Source of the DNA: Membranipora membranacea
Taxonomy: Eukaryota; Bryozoa; Gymnolaemata; Cheilostomatida; Membraniporidae
Assembly (NCBI GenBank): GCA_914767715.1
Contig: OU612065.1
Location: 7,564,001 to 7,628,000, forward strand
DNA length: 64,000 nucleotides
Direction: 5' to 3'
The position numbers and the translations under genes were made by a program. The notes beneath the pieces are model-generated. The model did not search any database. It was not told the origin of the DNA and saw only the letters and a program-made list of their open reading frames with translations. Shown here in pieces: positions 26,506 through 39,700 of this stretch. Position 1 is the first letter of the stretch; each line of letters starts with the position of its first letter.

Positions 26506-28702
26506 TCACCCTAATAATCCTCGTCCGGACCAGGCATGAGGAGTCAACTCCAATCTGTACTCATTGCTCTCCCTATCTATCACCAGCTTTACAACTTTCT
26601 ATAAATGAAAAACAGAAAGACAAATTTAGGGATTCTATGATCAAGATCATGACCTGATTCACTTCCTTGGGATGATGATATCAAAATAGGTAAAAATCAG
26701 GCACTTGTATAGCGTATAGTGACAATTGTGGCGGTCTTTGCGTAATAACATTCACTCATTTCATTTACATCAGCATAGAAAATGAAAGTTTTCAAACATT
26801 ACGGGGTGTTTTTTGAGAAGAGTGATTTACTCTGGGGTGATTGTCCAAATCATATTTGCAAAAAAACTTGTTAGGGGTGTTAGGTGGGTACTCTCCGCAT
26901 CAACCTGGTGAATTATTTTCACTGTCACTAATTATTCCTTCCACCTGTTGCTATCGACTTTATTCTTTTGACAGTTGGAGCTCCCTGCTTCTTCTTTGGG
27001 AAGTATGCAAAAAGAAGTTTTTCCCTCTAATTAAAAGTTTATGTGTAGATAACGCAAGTCATACTTACATCTTTGCTGTGCTGAACAACCAGGGCTATAT
27101 CTTGAAGATTCTTGAAGTTGGTGATGGTCACACTGCCAAATTGCTTTATTTTGTCCCCGACCTTCAAACCCTGCAATGACAAATCTTGAAATGTTCGTAT
27201 GATTGGTTATAAAACAATATAATATTTTCACAAGAGAGTAATAGGAAGAAGCGGACAAACAATTCAAACACGCAGAGCATCGAATAAAAGGATCCATACA
27301 TCTGGAGTGAAGCTCCAACCCAGTATATAAAAGTTATCCAGCCCCAAAGTCACATATCATTATTGAGCATGGGTAATGAGGAACAAAAAGATTTTCTAAT
27401 GGCTATATCAAAAGTTTTTTTGAAAAAACCGAAGTCAAAAGTAATCTAATGGCATTATAGTCGATGTATTAAATAGACATTACGGCTTGGTCAGCTGGTC
27501 CCCCTGCAGCCAGATCATTGACAGTTAGAAAAGGTGTCAGCACTATGGCAGCATTCTGTTGGCTTGTATAACCACTGGACACTGTCTGGGTTTTTCGAGC
27601 ACAGTCATGTATTTGGTAGAGTTTCTCCTCTATCTTTTTCATCACATCCTTATAATCATTCTGTGAACCTAAGAATGAGAAGCATCACATAATTCAGTAC
27701 TGTCAAAAATCATTTTTGGAAAATGGCTATCACTTAAATAATTGGCAGAGAGGAAATGCATATACATACACTGTACAGAGACTCCCTTCCTATTGATGTC
27801 ATGACAGTAAATTCTCTGTGATGTTCGAATGTTATATTTTAGAGACCTTTGCTGACAACTTAACCTAATCAGCTATGATCAAGGCTGTTCCCACATATTT
27901 TGATTTAAAACTAAGGTTAACCATTAATTATCATTTTAATACCCTCACTGGCATTTAATTCTCGGACCATGACACAGGACAGGTTTGAAGCGATGTTTTA
28001 TTGTTAAAATATAATGTGCGCAATGTGTTTTTGAATTTATTTGCACCATTTTCAAAAATGCTGATTGAAATTATGATGGAATATTAACTGCAATTATCTG
28101 TTCGCATTGCCTCACTTTCATTATATATTTTATTTTTAATCCATATATCGCCCTAGTAGTATTGCAATTCACAAGCAATAAACTAAACTTTGATTTAGTG
28201 ATAGAAACTTACATATAATTTGGTGTCTGGCATGTCGGACAGAATACACATCTATATCAGCTCTCGGGTAGCCTTCCCCATCAACAAGTGCCTGCTCCAT
28301 ACCCACATTGGAATTCTATAACAGAATTTCAAGTTTATGATATATTTCATTGGTGTTCTTTCCACTGCAAGCTTTAATAACACAAGAGATTGTCATTATT
28401 ATCACTTGTTGGGAAAGTTCAAAATAAATGGACAAGAACAATATAGAATAAAGAGCTGTAGGATACTTTTCCAACAAAAAATCCTCCGAAATATATTGTC
28501 ATAATTATGCCAGAATGTGTATTAACAAAACAGTATCAGTCAAGAGTGGGTATTTTTCCAGTAAATAGTACAAAATTATAACTGACCCCATGGCCAAATA
28601 AATACTCACGCATGCCAGAATTTCCCGCAAATCATCTAGTTTTGCTTCTATCTCTTCTTTTTCACTGTTCAGGGCCTTATATTCTGCCTGCAGTTCATCC
28701 AT
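26506..28702 (-). CDS. PSMD9: 26S proteasome non-ATPase regulatory subunit 9 (p27 assembly chaperone)
   Basis: A PDZ-domain chaperone of proteasome base assembly (Nas2 in yeast), acting in cytosol and nucleus. Five exons on the minus strand: 28702-28610, 28315-28213, 27668-27484, 27170-27069, 26598-26506; all phases agree, giving 191 aa (human 223). An N-terminal coiled coil ([20 protein letters not shown]) is followed by the family signature [19 protein letters not shown] and [20 protein letters not shown]. Next come the linker with [13 protein letters not shown] and the PDZ core [15 protein letters not shown] and [11 protein letters not shown]. The C terminus is [14 protein letters not shown] then stop; the human protein continues about seven residues past LLG. 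The first in-frame ATG is at 28702. Confidence 0.95.
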
Positions 28703-29195
28703 ACTCAAAGTAGTAAGAAATAATCAGAGCGGCGTCTCAGGAAGAAAGACTTTTGAGAGTTGTAACATCAATGGTAAAAATACAAACAGAAAGTTTGCTC
28801 CACACTTTTGCGGTTCTGATCTCTTAGAAGTGCACCTGAAATAAACAGGTGAGCAGATAAGTAACCCCATGTCTGTTACAACAAGAATGCTCAAATGTAA
28901 CAGCATGACATACATACATGTGTGACACTCCGGCTTTGTCAGTGGGATGTCAGTTGTAACAAGGAGTATACCTTGTTTGTATTCAATGATCAGATTTGGT
29001 TTGACTGTTTGGTGGGGGAGCCAATAGCCAGCATTGGCTAGGTTAGCTACCGGATACAAGCAGGGAGAATAGTACACAGTGTGGTAAATCAAGTGACCCG
29101 AGCATTAAAACTATTTCAGAGAACTGTGGGCTTTTTACCACTGAGCATCAGATGAAGGGGGCCAGTTACACAGCCTGCTCACTCGCGGGCCGCTC

Positions 29196-29246
29196 GCAAT
29201 GTTTGACTGCCCCCCCTTGAGACTCAAGGGGGGCAGTCAAACATTG
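29196..29246. repeat. Near-perfect 51-bp palindrome
   Basis: The arms GCAATGTTTGACTGCC... and ...GGCAGTCAAACATTGC run to the centre (TTGAG A CTCAA). The only difference is seven Cs on the left arm against six Gs on the right. It would form a very stable hairpin and is probably a minimal foldback element. Confidence 0.85.
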
Positions 29247-29915
29247 CCAAAATCCCAGGTTTTGGAGTAGACCTGTGATTTATGCCCTATCAGTATCACC
29301 AACAACAACACATATAAACACCCCATGCAGTGTGTTCTGCCACCTCATCCAGTTGCAGGAGCAGTAAATAAGTTTTGTAATGAATCCAAAAAGTCTTTGC
29401 TTTAACTGTCAAAGTATGTCTTAACGTTTACTGTTTGAGAAACATGTGCCATGTGGGTCCATTGATAATGTTTTGGAGTAGACCTGTGGATTAGCCACTG
29501 ACTTTTTCTTGAAACCAACAATAACATATATTCCCCCTCGACAATAACTCAGCATTTTCAACCGGAAACCATTTACTAATGCTTTTACTTGAGAAACTAA
29601 AACATTGATTATTTAGTATTGCCTGATGATATTTATTGTCAAAAACCTGTAGATCTCAAGTATTGAATAAAGAGGTTTAACTTGTCTCGACACATGGCGC
29701 GAATAATAATACATAATTTTAAGAATAATGAGTCCTCAACCACAAAACTTCTTGTACACACTGTAGAATGCATTTGCCGCTTTGGATCACAATCATAGCT
29801 TTGAACTCACAACTTAATCACATTGCAGTTGTCTAGAGTGATGTCCTCTCTTTAGGTTAGTAACAGTTGGTTGTTCCTTGCTTGCCTTCTTTTGATTGGA
29901 TGGATTGGTTGGTGC

Positions 29916-29951
29916 AATGAACTCCCTCTTCCTCGGAAGAGGGAGTTCATT
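29916..29951. repeat. Perfect palindrome, 17-bp arms
   Basis: Arms AATGAACTCCCTCTTCC and GGAAGAGGGAGTTCATT with a 2-bp spacer TC. GGTTGGTG occurs on both outer sides as a direct repeat. Confidence 0.85.
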
Positions 29952-30055
29952 GGTTGGTGGACCTGAATGAATGCAGTGTGAGCCCAGGAAAATCCAGCAG
30001 AGAAGGGTGAGAGCAAGGAGTCTCCTGCATATGACATATATTAATATATAGAGAT

Positions 30056-30153
30056 TTACAAGCATGTATGTATACTTTACACATACTGTCCATGTTCAAT
30101 GGACATTGGCAAAGCAAGAAGTTACCCTCTGGGCAAAGTATACATGCTTGTAA
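30056..30153. repeat. 98-bp foldback element
   Basis: The outer arms TTACAAGCATG...TATACTTT (30056-30078) and AAAGTATACATGCTTGTAA (30135-30153) are inverted copies, with four extra bases (GTAT) in the left arm. They enclose a second small inverted pair (TGTCCAT/ATGGACA). Confidence 0.7.
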
Positions 30154-30337
30154 CTCCATATATGCCTATGGCATATGGTATGGACTGGAATGGGCAGGCA
30201 TGGGCTTCCTTAGCTAGCCTGTCCTAACCTTGACAACCTTAGTCGGCCGTGCCCTCCTAGCCTTGGCAGGTTGTCGGGGTTGGCTGCTCAGGCTACCCAT
30301 GTTGTGATAAATAAGTGTCCGCTTCTTAGTGCAGCAA

Positions 30338-30358
30338 CCCCCCCCCCCCCCCCCCCCC
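30338..30358. repeat. Poly-C tract, 21 bases
   Basis: Uninterrupted C run about 440 bp upstream of the TOP3A start codon. The exact length is likely to vary and may be mis-assembled. Confidence 0.8.
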
Positions 30359-30798
30359 AAGCGGGAGTATAGTTTCTGTTTCGGTAGCATTATTTTTCTA
30401 GTGTGCTGAGTATCTGAGACATTCTGGATTAGCCTGTGTCTTGACGAGCTTTGCCAATACAGGCTAGTGCTGTGTATGCCCTTGAAGAGAAAGTGTTGAC
30501 ATGTATATGGCCAACCTTGTTGCGGATGTGATTGGTAAGCCTTGAATGCTTTCTTCCCTGTTTACCTTTTTTTTTCATTTATGATTTTTTGCTCTATGCC
30601 CTCTTACTGTGAATTGTTTTATCTGGATATGTGATGTTGTGATCATTAATGTTTCACTTGTTTCATACTTTTGCAGCCTGTGCGATCCTCATACTTCATC
30701 AGTCAATCATCACCAATATCCTTCAATAATTCTCCATTTTAGAGCAAAGGAAAACAGTGAGCTCTCAATGCTGAGGTGATGATGTCGTGACTGCTTCC

Positions 30799-33700
30799 AT
30801 GTGGAGAGCTATCTCATCCAGCCTATTTGGTACGCCCTGCTCCAGGCGTTCTTTTTCTTTGTCCTGTAACTTGAAAGAGAAGATGAAAATTTTAAATGTC
30901 GCTGAGAAAAATGATGCAGCAAAATCGATTGCTAATGTCATGTCCAGAGGCGCATCACAAAGGGTGAGTGTTACTGCCATTATTTGGTATACAACTACTG
31001 TAATAAATGTCTCTCTGACTGATACACAACAAGCAAATATGTCTTGGTGGCGTTCCTGTTCCATAGCCATCATCAAGAAATCTTTTTTTTTTGCAGTTAT
31101 GGTTCTGTTGTAAGGAACATGAGACCTACTATGACAACTCAACTGCGGTATTAAATATTTTACAGTTTTGAAAACGAAAATGTGGGATGTTTGCCATTAA
31201 TCAAAGAAATATTTTTGAAGACAAGATTTGTGTTACTATGCTGACTGAGAGTCAGTATGATTGTTAATATGAGTTTGCCTTATTTTATCAACAGAGGGAG
31301 GGCTTCTCACAGTACAATAAGATCTATCATTTTGATTACATGCTACATGGGAGACAAGTTACTATGAATATGACGTCAGTCTCCGGTCATCTGCAGGATC
31401 TCGAATTCGGTGGACAATATCGTTCCTGGTAAGTTTGTCATATTTAATTACATTAATCATATATGCCTGTTTACAGGTCCGTACCTATAAGCACCACATG
31501 TACTGCTATATAATACTAAAATTCATGCTAGGTGTAACTACTATCATGTATATTTGCTAGTGGAGTGTAGTTTATGCAAGATACAAGGTTCTGGTATTCA
31601 AACATATTCTTTCATGAATAGGACAAGCATTCAGAAACTGGTGTAAATGCCTCTTTTATTGCAGGAAATCATGTTCTCCTCTGGCTCTGTTTGATGCTCC
31701 TGTTGTGAAGTTTGTACCTGATAAGTTTGAACCAATCAAAGTGAGTATCATACTAGAGTTCAGGATATCTGTATCTGTGTATTGGCCCCTTCCCTAACAT
31801 GGCAAGGAAAAATTGCCATACCTGAAGCAAACTTTGCCTGAAGTGTATTAAGAGTACTCTGAGATGGACATATGTTAACCTGGTGGTAACATCACTGACT
31901 TCTTTTTAATTTCCAAGACAAAGACTTTGTCATATACATCCACGGATTTATGGATTTATCATCACTCTGCTCAGAATATTATGACACAAAAAGCCAAGAG
32001 CTCAAATTTAGCCATCATAACCATGCAGTGACAGGAACCTGTGACTCTGAACCATTTAATTGCCATTACCTGCAACTACTCTGAACCTTTGATATTGACA
32101 GATTTTTTATGCAGCATTGGATGAATATTTTCTTGTTTACAGAGAACTCTTGAACGTGAGGCGAGAGGAGCTAAAAAACTGATAATATGGACTGATTGTG
32201 ACAGAGAAGGAGAGAATATAGGCTTCGAGATTATTGATGTTGTCAGAAAAGGTAAAGATTAGTCTTAGCTGCCAACTGAGCATTTCTATAGCACCAATTC
32301 TATCAATCTTGTGTTTGCTAGTGGTTGCTTGTTTCATATTAGGGCCTACTTCAACACTAGCTATCACCACAGACTTTCTCTTTTCTCATTCATTTGTAGT
32401 GAACCCTCAGATTGAAGTTCTCAGAGCTAGATTTTCAGAGATAACTAATGCGTCTGTAAATAGAGCAATAGCTACACTGGCACCGCCGGACTCACTACAG
32501 AATGATGCTGTGGAAGTGAGGAGAGAGCTTGATCTCCGTATCGGTAACGCATTGTAATCCTGTTGGCGTATTTATAATTATTGTTGTCTGATACTGTACC
32601 AATGCTCATTATTGAAAGTTTTATATTTGGATTCAAACATCTATAAGGATGAATCAAACCATCGCTTATCTTTGGCTTGTGAGATGGTAGAAAAATGTCA
32701 TTGTTATATTTATGTATTTCCAGGGGCCTCATTTACCCGCTTCCTCACCACAAGATACCAAGTAGCTTTTCCAGAGTTAGCTGACCTCATTATCAGTTAT
32801 GGAAGCTGCCAGTTTCCTACTCTTGGCTTTGTCGTAGAACGTTACAAGCAGATACAAGAGTTTATGGCAGAACCCTTCTGGAAATTGAAAGGTAAGCTTG
32901 ATCAGCCTGAGAATTGTGTTGAAAATATTTTTGATATTTTCCACATTCGGGTAAAGAATCCAGCAAAATTTTGCTACTGTTAGCCACTAACCCACTGACC
33001 TGGAATTTCACTCGTCAAGCTTTAATCTGGGTTCTTTTCCATGCATTCTGTTTTCTAACAATGACACATTATTTTTTTAAATTTCAGCTGTACTGGAAGA
33101 GGATGGAAAGCAGGTTGACTTCAACTGGAAACGGTCAGTGCATCATTGAGTTAGATTAATGAAGGAGACATCTTATATTATCTCTAGTGAAAACAGACTC
33201 TCTTTTCAATAGACAGTTTTCTGAGCTCTTATTTATGCCTCAATTCGGAGTTGTCCTCTCTCCAGTTTGGTACTTTTAACCCACGCCGCATAGGAAAAAC
33301 CTGCTGAAAGAGGGTTATCTTGAAGACCGCTTATGTTAGGATAAAAATGAGTTTTGATTCAGAGTCTGCACCATTGAAAACCCTGTGAGACAGGGTTTCC
33401 AAATCATTGGAGGCTTGAATGTCGATAAATCCTAATTTTAGTGACGAAACTCATGAAAACTTATGTCAAATTGTCCGCAAAACAGGCAGAAAATACTAGA
33501 ATTGACTATCCAAATATTAAAATTATTTCCCAAACATGTCCATGTAAGGTTTCAATGCTGCAGATTCTGAATCAAAATAATTTTTATCCTATTATAAGCG
33601 GTTATCAAGATAACCCTCTTTTCAGCACGTTTTTCCTATGCAGCGTGGGTTAAAAGTACCAAACTGGAGAGAGGACAACTTCGAATTGAGGCTTAAATCA

Positions 33701-36700
33701 TAGCTCAGAAAACTGTCTATCGGGACAGTTGAAATTGAAAATTGTAGTTGTTGACACTTTAGGTTATTGGATCAATGAGAGAGCAACTCCTAATGACATG
33801 TCCTCAAAGTATAAACTACAAATGTATGGTTGATAGTTTTTCTTATATTCTACAGTGTACGGTTATTTGATTATGATGCAGTCAGAGCCATGTATGAGAT
33901 CTGTATTCAAGACCCCATAGCGACTGTCAGTGATGTCAAGAAGAAAAGTAAATCTAAGTGGAGACCTGTGGCTCTTGACACAGTGGTATGTTCACCATTC
34001 TCTTCATTTAATACCTATTTTCAATAAAGAGCATGTGATGCTGATTAATTCCTAAAGCAATGACATGGTCGCAAGTGTAAACAAAAAGTCTCGAGCCCGT
34101 GAATTTGTAGGGAATGTTTGGCTCTGGAAGTTTTACCGGCTGTATGTGTAATGTAACCCCATGACGAAGAAGAAATTCCCATTTCTGAACGTTGAAATAA
34201 TCTACTGTTGGCTGAACTAATTGACTCCACATTATATAATTGTAGGAATTTGAGAAGAATATGTGTAGGAAACTGAAGATGAGTGCCAAACGGGCCATGC
34301 AGATAGCAGAGAAACTATATACCAGTGGATTTATTAGCTACCCTAGAACTGAGACCAACCAGTTCCCAAAGGATTTTAATCTAAGGGAACTGGTCCAAAA
34401 TCAGACCCCTGATGGCCGCTGGGGAGGTTGGTAGAAAGTTGAAGTATTTATTTTGTGAAACTGATAATGTATTACAACAACATAAATGTGCCACCATGAT
34501 AGTACCAAGGACATAGATAAGATAGTAAGGGCAATAACCTTGTTGACAACTTATCTAAATTCTGATAATTCCCGTGCAGCTGTCAGTTTTGTTCTCATTT
34601 TCAGAGTTTGCGGAGGGACTTTTACAAAACGGAGTAACACCCAGAAACGGAACAAAGTCGGATCAGGCCCATCCCCCTATACACCCAATTAAATACACCA
34701 ACTCTTTAAATGTGAGTAAAATTTGTACTCAATATTTTGCTCATGAAAACATTCCTATGATTTACGTCATCTGTAGACATATCAATGTATAAATGTAACC
34801 CAGTGATGCATGTCAGTATCAACATCAGAGTTTATAACTGTTCACAAACATAACAAATCAGTATTATGAATGTTAACCATTTCACTATCATCTTTTATTT
34901 TTGGTTGAGAATTGCTTGGAAGGATTTTTCTATGACCATTTCAATACTCCAGGGTGAAGAGGCCAAAGTGTATGAGTTTATTGTCCGCCATTTTTTGGCT
35001 TGCTGCTCGCAAGATGCGAAAGGTTTTGAGACTACTGCAGAAATAGACATATCTGGGGAAAAGGTCAGTTTTGCATGTACACCACTGCGTCTTTGATAGA
35101 AACTAGAGTAGTGCTGTGGACTAGAACAGGAAAAAATGTACAAAATGTCTCTATGTGAGAAGATGAATAAATGATAAATCCAGTGCATTTTAATCACTCA
35201 ATTTATGTTTGACAGTTTAGGTACTATCAGTTTATTTCATTTAAAGTTTTGTATAGTTGTGTTGCGGGCCTTGTAGTTATCGCCAAAGTGGTGTCTGTTG
35301 GTCTGTCAAACATGATAGACTCAACCTTGGGTCATCAATTCCAAAATGTATATAGCATCTTTTATTATTACAGTTTTCTGCTAGCGGTCTGGTGATTCTG
35401 GAGAGAAATTATCTGGACGTCTATCCATATGAAAGATGGGCAGACAAAGATATACCAAACTTTGAGCAGGGAGACTGCTACCAGCCTCAATCACTGGAGG
35501 TATTCAAGTTTTCTCATTAGTCCCATTAACTCAAATCTGGTTAAAAATTAAAAAATGTGTTAGGTTTTTGGTCAATTTTTTCACTTATCCATGGATAATA
35601 TCATACACTCTAATTGATAAGGCTCTAATCTAAGAATGGTCAGCAGCTGTACTCACACTTCCAGTTCTCAGTCTCTAAAGCATTAAACTAGTAATTCTGC
35701 ATGGATGTGTTTTGTGATGTAAATAGCTATTGTACTAATTTTTAATCTCCAGATCCTGGCAGGGGAGACAAGTCCACCCAATCTGCTGACAGAAGCTGAT
35801 TTGATCGCCCTGATGGAGAAACATGGAATCGGAACAGACGCAACTCATGCTGAACACATCGAGAAAATCCAAGAGAGAAGCTATGCCGGAGTGCAAGATA
35901 ACAAGTTTCTCCCTGGTAAACTTGGCATGGGGCTAGTTGAAGGTAAACACCAAAGGACAATCACATGGCTATCACATTTAATATTTGTAAACGGCCGCTC
36001 AGTAATCTCTCATGGAAAGACTTCTTATGGCATGGATTTGTGTTTGTCTAGGCTAAAAATGAGCCAGCCATGTTTTTTACTGAGGATTCATTCTGTCAAA
36101 CACCTCCAGTTATTTCGTTATTGTGATTCATAAAATATGCTGTTTTAATAGACAGTTTTCTGAGCTCTTATTTATGCCTCAATTCGGAGTTGTCCTCTCT
36201 CCAGTTTGGTACTTTTAACCCACGTCGGATAGGAATAACCTGCTGAAAGAGGGTTATATTGAAAACCGCTATGTTAGGATAAAAATGGTTTGTGATTCAG
36301 AGTCTGCACCATTGAAAACCCTGTGAGACAGGGTTTCCAAATCACTGGAGGCTTGAATGTTGATAAATCTTAATTTTAGTGACGAAATTCATGAAAAATT
36401 CTGCCAATGTGTCCGCAAAACAGCAGAAAATGCTATAATTGACTATCCAAATTCTAAAATTATTTCCCAAACTATGTCCATATGAGTTTTCAATGTTGCA
36501 GATTCTGAATCAAAAATAAATCCTGTTATCAGCGGTTTTCAAGATAACCCTCTTTTCAGCACGTTTTTCCTATGCGGCATGGGTTAAAAGTACCAAACTG
36601 GAGAGAGGACAACTCCAGATTGAGGCCTAAATCAGATCTCAGAAAACTGTCTATATCACCACAAACACAACTCAAAACAATCCAATCATGATGACTTGCC

Positions 36701-39700
36701 ATTCAAAGGCTCTACACCTCTATTTTGATATGGGTCAAATTCTAGGCGAGGGGAGTTTTTCAGCTGGGCTGCTAAGAGCAGCATTGAAAAAACCCCCATT
36801 TTTTGCAGCACATTTTTACTGCCTTCCAGTTGCAGCTCAACTGTCAAATAGAGGTGTTGTACTGTACACTCATCCGGGTGATTATCCCTTCAACTTCTAT
36901 AACTGTAGAATCAGTTTTATTGAAATTCTCTAGTTGGTGTGTATCAAACAAATGAAAGAAATTCGAAGCACTGCATGAAAGAACATTAATGTAGCAGAAA
37001 TCATACGTTGAACTTTATCGGAACTGGCTTTTACTTTCAGGTTATGATGCGCTCGGGTTTGAGTTTTCTAAACCATACCTAAGAGCTGGACTGGAAAATG
37101 ATTTGAAACTAATTTGTGAAGGCAGGAAGCCGAGAGATGGTAATAAACTAATAATATTTTCTCCAAACTATACAGAAATCATTGCCATTGATATTCTGAT
37201 TGAAGAGTATCTATGTACAAGGTTTTTGTATTTTCAACCAGCAGCAGCAATGGCTGTTATAATGAGCTGTTTTGTTATAATATATCATGGGATATGCGGA
37301 TAATATGAGGTTGATGGTTATGTATTCATATTGATACAGAAGTGTTACGAGACCAGATAAGGACATACAAAGAGAAGTTTGAGATATCTCTACAGAGAGT
37401 CGATGAGATCGATGGACAGATGAAGAGATATCTCGATACACAGATGAATGATCCCGGTCCTCTCCAACAGCAGCAAGGTTAGCACTGCGCACGCATAGCT
37501 GATGAGATGAGACCCTATAAAAAACTTTTTTAAATTTTGTTAAAATACTTAGTTTTGTATTTAAATGTTCATGGTTGATACTTGCTTACATGATAGCCCA
37601 CTGTATGATATTGCATTGGAAAGCATGAAAACAATCCTTCTGATAAGATAGTTATGTTGCCTTGGTTAAGATTGTAACCTTGCTATTCCTGTAAAAGTAT
37701 AGACAAAGGTTAATAAGTTGCCATCTGATTTTGATTTGCAGGCCCTCCTCAGCCTACAGTAAGGAAATGCCCAAACTGTGGTAGTGATATGACCCTGAGA
37801 CAGAAATCCTCGAGCACCAGTTATCAGACACAGTCTAATACTCAGACTACTCCTGGTCGGAGTAAGATATCATACTATATCGGCTGTATGGGTTATCCTC
37901 AGTGTAGGAATGTTATGTGGTTACCTAGACAAGCTCTAGAGGTCAATGTGCTCGACCAACCATGTCACAGGGTAAGATGTGTATAATATCTATTGTATCA
38001 CTGTATTCATTCCAAGTTTTCAAGTTAGAAAAATATGATAGAATATCACTTTGCCCTAGGTTATTTCATTATGAAACCTTACTCGAATGCTCATTGTTGA
38101 TATTGTTGTGCCTTCTTTTTGGGCACAAAAATGTCCGTTACCCCAGGTGGTTCTGAGGGCATGTGGTTGATTAAAGCATTTAGAACGTAAGGGAGAAAAA
38201 ATTTGGAGCATTATTTATTCACACAACAATATGCTTTGTTTTCAGTGTGGACCTGATGTCAAAATGCTGAACATCAGATTCAAACCTGGCTCCATTCCTC
38301 CGTATATAGACCACGACTATACTGGCTGTGTAATGTGTGATAAAAACATACAGGAAGCCTTCAACTTGTCTATGAAATCATCGGCAAATAATCAGAATAC
38401 TCAAAACAACAACGGAAACAACAACAGGCCACAGACTAATAATGGTAACAGAGGAAACGGACCTGGTACTATGGGTAATAACAATAAGGGTAAAACAAGT
38501 CAGAAACCTCGGACGAATAATAACAATAGTGCTGGTGTGAGACCGAGACCACAGGCAGACAATCAGGGAGAGGGGGGAGATAATCAGCCAGTGTGTGAGT
38601 GTGGAACACCAGCTATACAGCTTACTGTGAGGAAGGAAGGGGCTAATCAAGGTATGCTGTAATTATGTTAATACATTGTGTGTGTGACATTGCTTCTGTG
38701 AGGGGGTCTCCAGGATTGGTAATCTTACTAATATCAGTCCAGGATACCTAGCTCATTTTGAAAATACACAGGTTTGTGATACTTCTTTTTAATGGTTTTA
38801 ACAACCACACTCTTCAATTTTAAGGACGACAGTTTTACAAATGTGATGGAGGGAAATGTCAATTCTTCACATGGGCTGATCAGCCTGCTGCTCCACAAGC
38901 ACCAAGACCACCAGCCAGAGGGGGAGTCGCCAGTAACAATACACCTACTCGTGGTATGCGCTCCCCACCGACTCGTGGTATGCACACCACAGGAGTGGAT
39001 CAGGGGAGACCAGCTCTGGGTGATGTGCAGAATAACCAAACAGTCTGCGAATGTGGGCAGCCATCAATAGTACTAACAGTCAGGAAGGAAGGTCCTAATC
39101 AAGGTAACCACTGGTACTTTTGTTGGTGACACAATTTTTACCAAACTCACAAGCCACAGAAACATTATATGTGTATGTGAAAGTGTGGATGGTTTTGCTG
39201 GTATCGAAGATACAGCAAATGTAGTTATGATATGATGAAGAGGAGGGAAACAACTAAATGTTCCTGTATCAATTGCTGCTTATATCAAATCTGTCAATGG
39301 CATTAGATCTAAATTCAGGTGCAATTAGTTGAGCTGTTCGTTCTTATTTCTAACTTGTGCCTACAAGATAGCGATAAAAGTGGATGACTATAATGCTTAC
39401 TTTACAGGCCGCCAGTTCCACAAATGCAATGAAGGCAAATGTAACTTCTTTGTGTGGGCAGACCAGCCCAATGATACCGTCTCAAGACCTCAGCACAACG
39501 CCACATTTGGGGGAACTCCACAGCGAGGTGGTCCTGATAGCCTAGATAATACAAACTCAGTGCAGTGCAGCTGTGGGCAAGAAGCTAAAAGGTAAGTTTT
39601 CAGGTCACCTTCAATGACCTATCTCTGGACAAGCACCAAATAGGTAACGCTGTCTCGAAAAAGCTAATCATTAACCAATAATGCTCACAGCGTCTGCTGA

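Larger units (their letters stand above)
28703..30798. other. Bidirectional intergenic region between PSMD9 and TOP3A
   Basis: Head-to-head 5' flanks of PSMD9 (-) and TOP3A (+). It holds several palindromes (listed separately), a poly-C run and a relative of the 12.6-kb foldback repeat at about 30210-30300. No additional coding exon was found. The first in-frame ATG of TOP3A is preceded by an in-frame TGA at 30772. Confidence 0.6.
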
